Assembly: GCF_019797745.1 (NCBI RefSeq)
Contig: NZ_VOSI01000002.1
Coordinates: 682,001-746,000 of the forward strand
From: Edaphocola aurantiacus
GTDB taxonomy: Bacteria; Bacteroidota; Bacteroidia; Chitinophagales; Chitinophagaceae
Length of the DNA: 64,000 bases
Direction of reading: 5' to 3'
Part shown: piece after piece, positions 1 through 8,669 of the stretch
Numbering within the stretch: the stretch's first letter is position 1
Layout of the letters: each line of letters begins with the position of its first letter
The notes under the pieces: model-generated
Told to the model about the DNA's origin: nothing
The model's database searches: none
The model's input: the letters and a program-made list of their open reading frames with translations, nothing else
Program-made: the position numbers and the translations under genes

Positions 1-186
1 TTGCCCACGCCGGTTGCCCGTTTAACAAAGGCAAGTTTTAAAAAGAATAGGAATAAGGGGAATCTGGAAGACGCTCTATTTCGGATTATTGGGGAGCAAC
101 AGCCACCCATAAAGCTAAATCCAGACTTTATCAGCGAAATGATGGGCTTTCCTTTTGGCTGGTTACAACATCCTTTTAAAGAATAG
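1..186 (+). CDS. C-terminal fragment, possibly a phage-type DNA methyltransferase or related protein (cut by window edge)
   Basis: The reading frame is open from the first base and ends with a stop at 184-186, so only about 61 C-terminal residues are visible; the TTG at base 1 need not be a start. The tail contains LNPDFISEMMGFPFGW. As I recall, a 'LNP.FvE.MMGfP.gW' signature near the C terminus is common in phage and mobile-element cytosine methyltransferase-like proteins. That resemblance is the only functional hint, and no catalytic motif is inside the window. The next gene lies on the opposite strand and ends 14 bp after this stop. Confidence 0.35.
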   Translation: MPTPVARLTKASFKKNRNKGNLEDALFRIIGEQQPPIKLNPDFISEMMGFPFGWLQHPFKE

Positions 187-199
187 TTAGGTAACACTC

Positions 200-433
200 C
201 TACTTTTTGAAAAGCCAGTACCAGAGAAGAAGGATCCCAAGAACGATCAAAGTAAAGCCAAATAGTCTGCCTATTCTTTCAAGACAGGAGGTGCCAACTG
301 AACTTTCATAGCTTTTGAATTCCTGAAGCCCGCTTTGGTTACGCCTGTAAAAACGGTTCCGATTAATCCAGTATCTAAGCCCATAGCCAATAATTAAGGA
401 TAAAATTCCCAATAGAAATAGCAGGTTTCCCAT
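200..433 (-). CDS. Small two-helix membrane protein, unknown function
   Basis: This 77-residue protein has a hydrophobic helix at about residues 4-16, a basic linker (YWINRNRFYRRN), a short polar stretch and a second helix at about residues 58-74, ending in FKK. The layout fits a small inner-membrane protein. Similar short proteins with a 'GYGLRYWI.R..FYRR' segment occur in Bacteroidota genomes and often carry an unreliable permease label; I see no transporter signature. It converges on the fragment to its left and is separated by about 195 bp from the next gene to its right, which runs the other way. It is a plausible real gene because composition and membrane topology are coherent. Function is unknown. 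Confidence 0.5.
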   Translation of the reverse strand: MGNLLFLLGILSLIIGYGLRYWINRNRFYRRNQSGLQEFKSYESSVGTSCLERIGRLFGFTLIVLGILLLWYWLFKK

Positions 434-628
434 AACATTTTAGAATTGGTTATTTCTAATTTAAGCATAAAAAGGCATAATCTAATTAGTCAATCTTATA
501 ATATATTTAGTTAATGTAATCTGATTGAATAATTTTTAGTGTACACCCATAAAGTATCAATAATTGTTTCTGCGCATTCCGATTTTTACATCCAGAATTT
601 GAAAAATACTCAAACAAAAGGAGGATAC

Positions 629-1237
629 ATGGAAATTGAGCTATCAAAAATTGCATACATCCCGCGCCTGGATGACCAGGCCTTTGCTGCAAATTTGCTG
701 ATTAATGGGGAAAAGGTTGCCAGTGTTACCGCTAAGAATGGAATTGTACAGGTTTTGCCTGCAACAACAAAAGCAGTGGACCTGCTTAAGAAAGCAGAAG
801 CCTTTATTCAAAATCAAGAGCACATAAAGTTTGTTGGTGGAGAATATACTCCTGTGAAGTTAGATTTGTCCGGCTACCTGTTTACCTTATTCGATGAGTA
901 CTTAAGAGATAAAGAGCTGAAGAAATTTAACAAGAGAGTTGAGCTCTTACAAAAGAAAAATGTAGTTATCGGAGTAGCTGGGAAGTACACACGCAATCAA
1001 AGCCTGCAAATTCCTTTAGAGGTTTTGTTGCATACTCAATCAGGTATTACCATGTTATCAGAGATACTTTCCCATAAAGTTTTGCAATCCCTATCTGGAG
1101 AAGAAAAGATTCTCAATACCAATATCCCACTGGATATTCTATCAAATGCAGGCCTTACTCAAGAGCAACATCTCCTGGAAGAACCTCCTGTTGTGCAAAA
1201 GAAGTCCACAAAGAAGTCCTCGGGTTTAAAACCATAA
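629..1237 (+). CDS. Unknown protein, member 1 of a paralogous pair next to mobilization genes
   Basis: The start is placed at the ATG at 629 because AAAGGAGG lies just upstream and because the paralogue at 1315 starts with a matching N terminus (MEIELSKI here, MKIELKKI there). An upstream in-frame ATG-less extension from 539 has no such support. The product is about 202 residues: an N-terminal beta-rich segment (FAANLLINGEKVASV), a helical middle, and a lysine-rich tail (KKSTKKSSGLKP). Both paralogues share 'FtANLyI.Gk.V', 'LlkKAE' and '.EKILN.NIP'. No catalytic motif is visible. Position ahead of a relaxase operon suggests an element-associated role, but this is inference only. Confidence 0.6.
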   Translation: MEIELSKIAYIPRLDDQAFAANLLINGEKVASVTAKNGIVQVLPATTKAVDLLKKAEAFIQNQEHIKFVGGEYTPVKLDLSGYLFTLFDEYLRDKELKKFNKRVELLQKKNVVIGVAGKYTRNQSLQIPLEVLLHTQSGITMLSEILSHKVLQSLSGEEKILNTNIPLDILSNAGLTQEQHLLEEPPVVQKKSTKKSSGLKP

Positions 1238-1314
1238 ACAATTAACCAACCTAATGATTTACGCCTAAATGACCGCTGATAAAGGCTGTAATCGCTACTT
1301 AAAAATACAAGCAT

Positions 1315-1926
1315 ATGAAGATTGAACTGAAAAAAATTGAGTTTAGTGAACGGATGAGCCAGGAGACCAATTGCTTTACGGCTAACTTATATATAGATGG
1401 CAAGTATGTGGGGGAGGCTTCCAATACTGGAATTGGAGGTCCGACCGATTACGAAAGTTATTCAGAGGAGGGCAGGGCTTTGATTAAAAAAGCAGAGGAA
1501 TATTGTAAGGGACTTCCGTCTGAGACGTTTGAATCCGGAGGTCAGACCTACACACTTAAAATGAGCCTGGAGTCATATATCGATGACCTAATGAGTAAAT
1601 ATCTGAAAGAGCAGCAAACAAAAAAACTGCTGGCTAAGATGAAGCAACATATTGTTTTTAGCCGGGATGTTTCTGTTTATTATCAGACGTTGCGGTTACC
1701 TCAACCAATAGATCAAATGCTCTCCAATCAAAAGGGCCGAAATTATATACAGCTGGCTCTTTTAGATATTGAAAAACAGCTTAAAGACGGCGAGAAGATC
1801 CTGAATCCCAATATACCTGTTCAACAGTATAGAGACTTTGGTATAAAAGAAGGATCCTATCAGCCCATGGAAATAAAATCAAATATTAAACCTGAAGCTA
1901 CAAAGAAAAAAGGGAAATCACTTTAA
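1315..1926 (+). CDS. Unknown protein, member 2 of the paralogous pair
   Basis: This 203-residue protein is homologous over its whole length to the protein at 629-1237. Shared blocks are an N-terminal 'IELkKI', 'FTANLYIDGKYVG', 'LIKKAEEY' and 'GEKILNPNIP' near the C terminus, and it ends in a basic tail (KKKGKSL). It contains GIGGPTDYES, a Gly/Asp-rich insert missing from its partner. I recall the 'FTAdLYinGkkVG..' type of N terminus in Bacteroidota conjugative elements as uncharacterized proteins, which agrees with the mobilization genes downstream. Its stop is 9 bp before the next start, so it is probably cotranscribed with 1936-3189 and 3205-4791. Function is unknown. Confidence 0.65.
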   Translation: MKIELKKIEFSERMSQETNCFTANLYIDGKYVGEASNTGIGGPTDYESYSEEGRALIKKAEEYCKGLPSETFESGGQTYTLKMSLESYIDDLMSKYLKEQQTKKLLAKMKQHIVFSRDVSVYYQTLRLPQPIDQMLSNQKGRNYIQLALLDIEKQLKDGEKILNPNIPVQQYRDFGIKEGSYQPMEIKSNIKPEATKKKGKSL

Positions 1927-1935
1927 TTAGGATAT

Positions 1936-3189
1936 ATGTCAAAGATAGAAGCACTATTGGAATATTTGTTTTCATTAGGTTTTGAAGGTGAGCAGCTGAT
2001 CGACCAGGTTCGTCGGCAGTATCTGGAATTTAAATCTTCTTTTATGCTAAGGCATCATATGAAATTTGGTGAAGAACGGATGGAGTTTAATTTGCAGTTC
2101 AATTATGACAGACAATTTAGTGCTTACCGTTTATCCGGTTATGAAGCTATCCATTGCAACCCTATTGTCATCGATCATAGGGTCATCAACGGAGTGGATA
2201 CCTTGACGCTTGAACAGCGTATGGCCGCAATGGATTGGGATAGGTTATTTCAGGAAAAGGGAGAGGGGCTATGGAAAGATCCATTGGCTAGCCTTATATG
2301 GAAGGATCTGGAGCAATTACCAATCCATAATGATTTTGATGGAAGTATTATTAGGGACAACTTGTTGTTTAAGTATCTGCCCAGGGAAACATGGAGTATT
2401 AGCCAGGAAGAGTTAAGTGAACTATATGAACATAAGCAATCTTTCGTTGCCGGGGATAATGGTCTGGCTAATACTTTGTTGGCATATCGAATATGCTCTG
2501 GGCAGAACCAGGAGTTACTGGAGGCAATAAAGCATACGGGAATGGAGCTTTATAGTGATATCCCCATAGAGGATTGCCTAAAGGTTCATCTATCCCGGCC
2601 TCAATTTTTATTTGAGCTCTATGCGACAAAATATGGGCGTGAAGGAACATTGGATATTCGTACGCAGGTAATCTGTCGTGATGACGGCTTTAGGATGCAA
2701 TCACTAGAAGCGACTGCCATTACTTATCCCCTGCAGGTACATGGTACATACGGTGAGGTAGATACACATGACTTTGAAAATGCAGTGAAAATGATTTCCT
2801 GGCAAGATTTTGAAGCAGTGTTGGAGCATGATCCGGTAAAAGAATCGAGGATAAGAAAGGAGGTCGTTCATCTGCTTGTTGATCTTACCCGGCTATGGGA
2901 GAGCGGGAGTGAAGGACAGGACATGGCCATGTATTTTTATCTGCGATACATCCAAAAGAGTGATGAAGTGAATGAATATATCTCTCCAGCTTTACTGGAC
3001 AGTGTTGCCCAGCTTCCCAGAAGGCTTGCCAGTTTTAATGCGGATACAACCGTCGATCATATCTACAATCAGTTTTGGAAAACCGAAGCCCCTATAAACA
3101 AAGACCAGGAAGAGGACTTGAAAACGCAAAAAAAGAGGCCAGGGCAGGGAAAGGAAAATAGGACGTCCAGATATAGAAATAGACATTAA
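1936..3189 (+). CDS. Unknown protein with two copies of an 'LEQ..A.iDW' module, first of a second paralogous pair
   Basis: The 417-residue product resembles the 528-residue protein that follows 15 bp downstream. Aligned blocks include the N-terminal 'LLeYl.SLGF', 'FNFvYD.QF..YRL..Y', and 'v.GvDtl.LEQrmAAMDW'. A second, weaker copy of the module begins at about residue 215 ('FELYATKYGREGTLDI', 'HGTYGEVDTHDFENAVKMISW'). The C terminus is a basic tail (KKRPGQGKENRTSRYRNRH). I recognise no enzymatic motif and no signal peptide, so it is likely cytoplasmic. Tight spacing with 1315-1926 and 3205-4791 suggests one transcript ending at the terminator at 4836. Confidence 0.65.
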   Translation: MSKIEALLEYLFSLGFEGEQLIDQVRRQYLEFKSSFMLRHHMKFGEERMEFNLQFNYDRQFSAYRLSGYEAIHCNPIVIDHRVINGVDTLTLEQRMAAMDWDRLFQEKGEGLWKDPLASLIWKDLEQLPIHNDFDGSIIRDNLLFKYLPRETWSISQEELSELYEHKQSFVAGDNGLANTLLAYRICSGQNQELLEAIKHTGMELYSDIPIEDCLKVHLSRPQFLFELYATKYGREGTLDIRTQVICRDDGFRMQSLEATAITYPLQVHGTYGEVDTHDFENAVKMISWQDFEAVLEHDPVKESRIRKEVVHLLVDLTRLWESGSEGQDMAMYFYLRYIQKSDEVNEYISPALLDSVAQLPRRLASFNADTTVDHIYNQFWKTEAPINKDQEEDLKTQKKRPGQGKENRTSRYRNRH

Positions 3190-3204
3190 GAGGAGAGAAG
3201 GAAT

Positions 3205-4791
3205 ATGGATGATTTATTAGACTACATGGAATCATTAGGTTTTTCCAGCACTGAATTAAGGGCGACCATTATCCAGGGATATAACGACCAGAGGTCAGAT
3301 TTTGATGTGGAAGAAATATATAAATATGAAGATGAACAGGTGAAATTTGACTTCAATTTTGTTTACGACAACCAATTTAAAGATTATCGTTTAAACCGGT
3401 ATATTGTATCCACTGTCCCGAATATTGAGATAGAACAGAAAATTGTTGCCGGTATTGATATTGCAATGCTTGAACAAAAAGTAGCGGCAATTGATTGGAC
3501 TGCACATTTTCAGGAATTGTCAGAAGGTAAACAGGCAACATGGGATCAATTAGACATTATTAACCAGCTAAAGTATATACGGAATAGCGGAGAAGAAGGC
3601 CTAAAGGTGAGCGCTTTGTTGACGTGTAAATACTGGCCTAAACATAAATGGTCCAATGAGGAAATACAACTATACCAGACGCTTAGAAACCGAAAAGTTT
3701 TTATACCTGGAGTAATTGGATTGCCAACAAAAAATCATGCTATAAATATCGTAAGCGGTAGAATTGAACGCCTGTATAAAAAGATCGCCAAATCAGGTAT
3801 TGAGCATTTTGGATCATTTGATCTAAGTAGTATTCTCGATTTATATTGTTCTAAGCTGGAGGCACCGTTTGATCTGTACCACTCCCTTAAACTAAAAGAA
3901 GGTGTACTGGAAATCGAAATTCCGGTAAAAATTGATAGAGGGAGAGAATATGTGCCTGAGCTTATGAATATTTCCTTTAAGCAGTATCCAACTGTGGTTC
4001 ATGGCTCGTACTCCGAAATTGACACAGCACTTTTAGAGCAAAAGATGCAGCAAATTAACTGGGAAAAAGATGAGCTGGCCGTTGTTGGAGCGGATGATAA
4101 TCTTATTTTTCATCCTCATGTGCAGCAAATAGTAGACCAGGTAAATCGTCTGAGTACTGAGCCTGGTGCAGAAGAAATCGTCAATTATTTGAAGGTAAAG
4201 TACTGGCTCTGGACTCAGATGGATAGTAATATGGAGCGCGCAGTGGTTGCCATGCAGGAGTGGAAAGGAACCCGTCAGTACTTCCATCCAGAAGATGACC
4301 TGGAAACAATTTCAAACCTGATGCAAGGGGTTGCTGTTCAAAGCCAACAGTTAACTTCCTATCGTGAAATGCAGGGAACCTGGTTGGAAATGGATCTGAA
4401 AGCAATAAATGAAAAGGGTCTTAATCTGATTAGAACTATAAAAGGACCAACTTATTTGCAATTGGAAACTATGGTGAACATGCTCCCCTCTGACGGGACA
4501 ATGTACATTGGAGATATTGTCAGAAACCTTGCGAAAGGCAATCAATTTGAGCTTCCTATCCATACAATTGGAGGTAAAAGCACGATAAAAGTCCAGGCTG
4601 ATCCTGAACATAACAGCCTGTTACTGACAACTGGAGATGACAAGATAATTCCTTTTAATTTCAGCTTAGATCCGGATTGGAGCCCAGTAAAGCCAACCAA
4701 AATCAATGAAGAGTTTAAACAAAAAGGAAATGAAAATTCCTCAAAAGGAAGGCAGAACAAGAGCAAACTGAAACGGAAGAGGCCAGGCTGA
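3205..4791 (+). CDS. Unknown protein, second of the 'LEQ..A.iDW' paralogous pair, with an extra C-terminal domain
   Basis: The 528-residue product repeats the architecture of its neighbour. Module one is at residues 1-110 ('FNFVYDNQFKDYRL', 'AGIDIAMLEQKVAAIDW') and module two at about 225-295 ('LYHSLKLKEGVLEI', 'VHGSYSEIDTALLEQKMQQINW'). It adds a C-terminal region of about 110 residues beginning at 'RTIKGPTYLQLETMVNML', which looks like a separate mixed alpha/beta domain. It ends in a very basic tail (KSKLKRKRPG) that could bind nucleic acid. Its stop is followed by a clear Rho-independent terminator. I cannot name a family; DUF3945-like element proteins were considered, but the sequence does not match well enough. 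Confidence 0.65.
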   Translation: MDDLLDYMESLGFSSTELRATIIQGYNDQRSDFDVEEIYKYEDEQVKFDFNFVYDNQFKDYRLNRYIVSTVPNIEIEQKIVAGIDIAMLEQKVAAIDWTAHFQELSEGKQATWDQLDIINQLKYIRNSGEEGLKVSALLTCKYWPKHKWSNEEIQLYQTLRNRKVFIPGVIGLPTKNHAINIVSGRIERLYKKIAKSGIEHFGSFDLSSILDLYCSKLEAPFDLYHSLKLKEGVLEIEIPVKIDRGREYVPELMNISFKQYPTVVHGSYSEIDTALLEQKMQQINWEKDELAVVGADDNLIFHPHVQQIVDQVNRLSTEPGAEEIVNYLKVKYWLWTQMDSNMERAVVAMQEWKGTRQYFHPEDDLETISNLMQGVAVQSQQLTSYREMQGTWLEMDLKAINEKGLNLIRTIKGPTYLQLETMVNMLPSDGTMYIGDIVRNLAKGNQFELPIHTIGGKSTIKVQADPEHNSLLLTTGDDKIIPFNFSLDPDWSPVKPTKINEEFKQKGNENSSKGRQNKSKLKRKRPG

Positions 4792-4835
4792 TTTGGCTTA
4801 GTGCGATCAAATATCATTTATTATAAACAAGGTTT

Positions 4836-4860
4836 AAAAGGCCATATTCAGGGCCTTTTT
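4836..4860 (+). terminator. Rho-independent terminator after the paralogous-gene cluster
   Basis: AAAAGGCC (4836-4843) pairs perfectly with GGCCTTTT (4852-4859) across an 8-nt loop, and the right arm runs into a T tract. It lies 45 bp after the stop at 4791 and separates the upstream four-gene cluster from the oriT-like hairpins. Confidence 0.8.
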
Positions 4861-4869
4861 GGAGATACC

Positions 4870-4979
4870 GATGCCTTTTCGGGCATCAGCAAGATGTAGG
4901 ATTGTCGACAATCCGCATCTTGCCCTGCGCTTATTATATAGCGCCGGGACTGGGAAAACCCTTCGGAGTCGGGTTTTCC
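4870..4979 (+). other. oriT: Candidate origin of transfer (oriT): cluster of four hairpins just upstream of mobilization genes
   Basis: Four inverted repeats sit within 110 bp. They are GATGCC/GGCATC (4870-4887); GCAAGATG/CATCTTGC (4889-4923), which encloses the perfect palindrome GGATTGTCGACAATCC (4899-4914); GCGCT/AGCGC (4927-4944); and GGAAAACCC/GGGTTTTCC (4953-4979) with a 9-nt loop. The block lies 40 bp before the gene for a ribbon-helix-helix-like accessory protein and the relaxase gene. Inverted repeats next to a nick site, beside the cognate mob genes, are the usual layout of oriT. The nick position cannot be read from the sequence. A short open frame crossing the block has no protein-like character. 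Confidence 0.6.
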
Positions 4980-5022
4980 TTTGGCCACTGTTCAGTAGAA
5001 TAGGACAATTGTGGGGGAGAAA

Positions 5023-5415
5023 ATGGGAAAGAAAGACAGGCTAACGCACAGGATACATACCCGGATTACGAAGGAAAAATACGAGGAACTCTCCGTATTA
5101 CTGGCCCAATGCCGGGGGATAAAATCGCTCAGTGAACTGCTCCGGGATATACTCAGCAACCGGAAAATTAATATCCAAACCTATGACCGATCACTGGATA
5201 CTGTTATGGAGCAGCTGTCTTCTATCCGAACAGAGCTACATGCTATGGGAGTAAACATTAACCAGGTAACCAGGAGATTCCACGCGGAGAAATTACCGGA
5301 GGCAAGGTTACTACAGGTTATGGAAATAGAACAACAATACCGGGATGTTGGAAAGAAGGTAGATAGACTTTTTGAAATCATACAAAAACTTTCAGCGCTA
5401 TGGTTGCCAGGATAG
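5023..5415 (+). CDS. MobC-like relaxosome accessory protein
   Basis: This is a small basic protein of 130 residues: an N-terminal DNA-binding type segment (THRIHTRITKEKYEELSVLL) followed by 'SLSELLRDIL', then a helical C-terminal half with 'ELHAMGVNINQVTRRFH'. The 'R.t..Eye.l...a.......lSe.lR..l' pattern followed by 'l...g.NiNQitr..n' is characteristic of the MobC/BfmB relaxosome family. Known members bind oriT and help the relaxase open the strand. The ATG at 5023 is chosen over GTG at 5011 because GGGGGAGA stands at ribosome-binding distance from it. The gene overlaps the relaxase start by 16 bp, which suggests translational coupling. Confidence 0.8.
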   Translation: MGKKDRLTHRIHTRITKEKYEELSVLLAQCRGIKSLSELLRDILSNRKINIQTYDRSLDTVMEQLSSIRTELHAMGVNINQVTRRFHAEKLPEARLLQVMEIEQQYRDVGKKVDRLFEIIQKLSALWLPG

Positions 5416-6614
5416 TTAGCGGGAAAAGTATTCGGGGGGTGCTCGTTTATAATGAGCGGAAGGTGGAAAGGGCAGAGGCCAGCCTGCTTATGGCCGTCGG
5501 CTTCGGTCGGGACGCGGGGGATCTTTCCTTTAAAAGTAAACTTGACCGCTTCCAGAAACTTACCGGTCAGAATCAGCGGACACAGACAAATACGCTGCAT
5601 ATCTCCCTTAACTTCTCCCGGCAGGATGTCCTTGATGATGAGCTATTATGCCGGCTGGCAAGCGATTACATGCAGGCCATCGGGTTTGGGCAGCAGCCTT
5701 ACCTTGTGTACCGGCACTACGATGCGGCACATCCTCATATTCATGTGGCAACCGTAAATATTGCTATAAGTGGAGAGCGGATTGAAACCCATAATATAGG
5801 AAAGAATCAATCCGAAAAGGCGCGCAGGGAAATTGAAGACCGTTACCATTTAATCCGTGCCGAAGACCAACAGAAGGAAACAGATTATATGCTGCGGCCA
5901 GCCATACTGGAAAAAAAGGTCTATGGAAAGCAGGAAACCAGGGCCGCTATTACGGCCATTGTCAGGGAGGTCACCGGAACGTATCGCTTTACTTCGCTAC
6001 CGGAACTGAATGCCGTGCTCAGGCAGTTTAATGTTATTGCTTGCGATGGTCAGGAAGGTAGTCTGATGAGAGAAAACGGTGGGCTGACCTTTCATTTACT
6101 GGATGACCAGGGACAGAAGGTCGGGGTACCAATAAAGGCCAGCTCTATTTATGGTAGTCCGACGCTTAAGAATCTGGAGAAGAAATATGGGCGTAACCTC
6201 GAAGAGCGGAAGCCATACGGACTAAGGTTAAAACACCTTTTGGACAGGGCCATTAAGCAATCCGGAGATAGAGAAACACTGGAACGTAACCTGAGAGAGC
6301 AGGGGATCAGGATACTGCTTCGGGAAAATGCTCAGGGTGGCCTGCAGGGAGTCACCTTTGTGGACAATGCTACAAGATCTGTTTTTAATGGGAGCAGTCT
6401 TGGCAAAGAGTATGGGGTAAAATCATTTATGGAACGCATCGAGGGAATGGTCAATGATAATGGAAATTTGGCCACTATAAGTATCGATTCAAGGAAAGAA
6501 GACAGAGATAAGGCAGTATTTATCTTCATAAAGGGACAGCCAGGTGCAGATAAGGATAAAGAAAGCAGGCAGGTAAAGTCCATAAAAAGAAAAGGAATGC
6601 AGCCGGATAAGTGA
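5400..6614 (+). CDS. Relaxase/mobilization nuclease (MobA/VirD2 type)
   Basis: The 404-residue protein begins 'MVARIVSGKSIRGVLVYNERKV', a start typical of Bacteroidota relaxases. It has the three-histidine metal site in 'HPHIHVATVNI' (H111, H113, H115) and an upstream strand 'TLHISLNFS' (residues 65-73). The family nicks one strand at oriT, stays covalently attached through a tyrosine and is piloted into the recipient. A Tyr candidate near the N terminus is Y18 in 'VLVYNERK'. The C-terminal third is basic and less conserved. The gene overlaps the accessory gene upstream and is followed 25 bp later by the coupling-protein gene, which makes a compact mobilization operon. No frameshift was seen. 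Confidence 0.9.
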   Translation: MVARIVSGKSIRGVLVYNERKVERAEASLLMAVGFGRDAGDLSFKSKLDRFQKLTGQNQRTQTNTLHISLNFSRQDVLDDELLCRLASDYMQAIGFGQQPYLVYRHYDAAHPHIHVATVNIAISGERIETHNIGKNQSEKARREIEDRYHLIRAEDQQKETDYMLRPAILEKKVYGKQETRAAITAIVREVTGTYRFTSLPELNAVLRQFNVIACDGQEGSLMRENGGLTFHLLDDQGQKVGVPIKASSIYGSPTLKNLEKKYGRNLEERKPYGLRLKHLLDRAIKQSGDRETLERNLREQGIRILLRENAQGGLQGVTFVDNATRSVFNGSSLGKEYGVKSFMERIEGMVNDNGNLATISIDSRKEDRDKAVFIFIKGQPGADKDKESRQVKSIKRKGMQPDK

Positions 6615-6639
6615 ATAATGGAATTATTAGTTAGAGGAG

Positions 6640-8628
6640 ATGAATACAGGAGAGAATGCGGAAGCGCTAAGAAAGATTATAGATTTTATTCGGAAAGTCA
6701 GCTTATTGGTTTTGGGCCTGCACTATTATGTATATTGTTACGGCGCCTTTGAGCAATGGGGACTTACGCATAGAATTGGGGTACAACTTTTAAGCAGTAT
6801 AGGCAGGATGGGACTCTTTAACCATTTTTATGTATCAAAGACGGGGGCGTTGTTGCTGCTGCTCGTTTCGCTAATCGGAGCCAAAGGTAAAAAGGATGAG
6901 AAATTAAAACTCTCTGCAGCCCTTCGGCATTTTATGGCTGGCTTAATTATATATGGGCTAAGTTATCTTTTGTTTAAGCTCGATGCCTCTGTGCAGGACC
7001 TAGCCGGTTTATATATGGCCGTTACTTCCATTGGCTACCTGTTAATTCTTTATGGTGGTAACCTTTTGTCCAGGATCATTAGCAAGCGATTGGATACTGA
7101 TATTTTCAACAAACTACAGGAAACCTTTCCGCAGGAGGAGCGTTTGTTGCAAAACGAGTATTCCATAAATCTGCCTGCCCGATACAATTTTAAGGGAAAG
7201 GTCCGCAAATCATTTATCAATATCATTAATCCATTTCGGGCCTTATTGGTTGCCGGCACTCCCGGCGCGGGTAAGAGCTACTTTGTGGTCCGTCATGTGA
7301 TCACGCAACATATTGAAAAAGGATTCTCCATGTTCCTCTATGATTTTAAATTCCCGGATTTATCCATCATTGCGTATAATGCCTTTCTTAAATACAAACA
7401 GAAATATCAGGTAGAGCCGAAATTCTATGTAATTGATTTTGATCATATCTATCACAGATGCAATCCCCTTTATCCCGAATCGATGACTGATATTACCGAT
7501 GCTACGGAGAGCAGTCGGACGATCATGCTCGGTCTCAATCGTGAATGGATTAAAAAATCCGGTGATTTCTTTGTCGAGTCACCAATTAATTTTCTGACGG
7601 GCATTATCTGGTACCTGCGTAAATATCAGGAAGGGAAGTACTGTACGCTACCGCACTGCATAGAGTTGATGCAGATGCCTTATGATAGTTTGTTTCCGGT
7701 GTTAAGGACAGAACCAGAAATAGAGGTACTGATCAATCCTTTTGTAACCGCTTATGTTAATGGGGCGATGGAACAACTGGAAGGCCAAATCGCTTCCGCT
7801 AAAATTACTATGGCAAGGTTGTCGTCTCCGATGCTCTATTATGTACTAACCGGTAATGACTTTACGCTGGATATTAACAATCCGGAGGAACCGAAACTGG
7901 TCTGTGTGGGAAACAATCCGCAGAAGACCCAGGTATATGGCGCAGTGCTTTCTCTATATGTATCCAGGATGTTGAAGCTGGTCAACCAGAAGGGGAAACT
8001 GCCCAGCTCGCTTATTTTCGATGAATTTCCAACTATATATATTGGAGGCGTTTCAGGCATAGAGGGTACTATTGCCACTGCCCGAGGGAATAGGGCAAGT
8101 ACTACTTTGGCAGTCCAGGATATATCGCAATTACGCAAGGATTACGGCAAGGAATCTGCAGATGTAATCTTTAATATAGTAGGTAATATTATCTCTGGAC
8201 AGGTGCTTGGGGATACAGCCAAATCGCTGAGCGAGCGTTTTGGAAAGATCATGCAGGATAGGGAAAGTCTTTCCATAAATGCCAGTGATGTCTCTGTAAG
8301 TAAGTCTACGCAACTGGAAACGGCCATACCTGCATCTACTATTTCCAACCTGTCTTCGGGGGAATTTGTGGGGGCTGTAGCTGATAATCCAGACATGAAA
8401 ATACCGCAAAAGATATTCCATTGCGAAATCATTAACGATCACGCAGCTATTGCAACAGAGGAGAAAGCTTTCGTGCCCATACCCAAACCGGGGACGGTGA
8501 CGGCCAAAGATATAGAGGACAATTACCTGCGGATAAAAGACGAAGTGGCCGCAATTATTGACGAGGAAATGGAACGGATTTATAATACACCTGAGCTGGC
8601 GCACCTACTGGTAGCAAGAAATGAATAA
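6640..8628 (+). CDS. Type IV coupling protein (VirD4/TraG/TraD-type ATPase)
   Basis: The 662-residue protein has several N-terminal membrane helices (about residues 16-35, 63-80, 98-118, 123-145). A cytoplasmic P-loop ATPase follows, with Walker A GTPGAGKS at 206-213 and a Walker B-like 'SLIFDEFPT' near residue 457. A conserved 'TTLAVQDISQLRKDYGK' block is followed by 'NIVGNIISGQVLGDTAKSLSERFGK', as in TraG-like coupling proteins. The family links the relaxosome to the type IV secretion channel. In Bacteroidota elements this gene directly follows the relaxase, as here, and is often called mobC. A likely ribosome-binding sequence (AGAGGAG) precedes the start. No secretion-channel (tra) genes are in this window. 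Confidence 0.9.
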   Translation: MNTGENAEALRKIIDFIRKVSLLVLGLHYYVYCYGAFEQWGLTHRIGVQLLSSIGRMGLFNHFYVSKTGALLLLLVSLIGAKGKKDEKLKLSAALRHFMAGLIIYGLSYLLFKLDASVQDLAGLYMAVTSIGYLLILYGGNLLSRIISKRLDTDIFNKLQETFPQEERLLQNEYSINLPARYNFKGKVRKSFINIINPFRALLVAGTPGAGKSYFVVRHVITQHIEKGFSMFLYDFKFPDLSIIAYNAFLKYKQKYQVEPKFYVIDFDHIYHRCNPLYPESMTDITDATESSRTIMLGLNREWIKKSGDFFVESPINFLTGIIWYLRKYQEGKYCTLPHCIELMQMPYDSLFPVLRTEPEIEVLINPFVTAYVNGAMEQLEGQIASAKITMARLSSPMLYYVLTGNDFTLDINNPEEPKLVCVGNNPQKTQVYGAVLSLYVSRMLKLVNQKGKLPSSLIFDEFPTIYIGGVSGIEGTIATARGNRASTTLAVQDISQLRKDYGKESADVIFNIVGNIISGQVLGDTAKSLSERFGKIMQDRESLSINASDVSVSKSTQLETAIPASTISNLSSGEFVGAVADNPDMKIPQKIFHCEIINDHAAIATEEKAFVPIPKPGTVTAKDIEDNYLRIKDEVAAIIDEEMERIYNTPELAHLLVARNE

Positions 8629-8669
8629 ATTAAGAATAGAAAAGGAATTATGAAAACCATTTGATTTTT

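Noticed and set aside
4859-5044. 61-codon open frame across the hairpin cluster
   Set aside because: Its translation has no protein-like character, it spans four inverted repeats, and it overlaps the start of the accessory mob gene.
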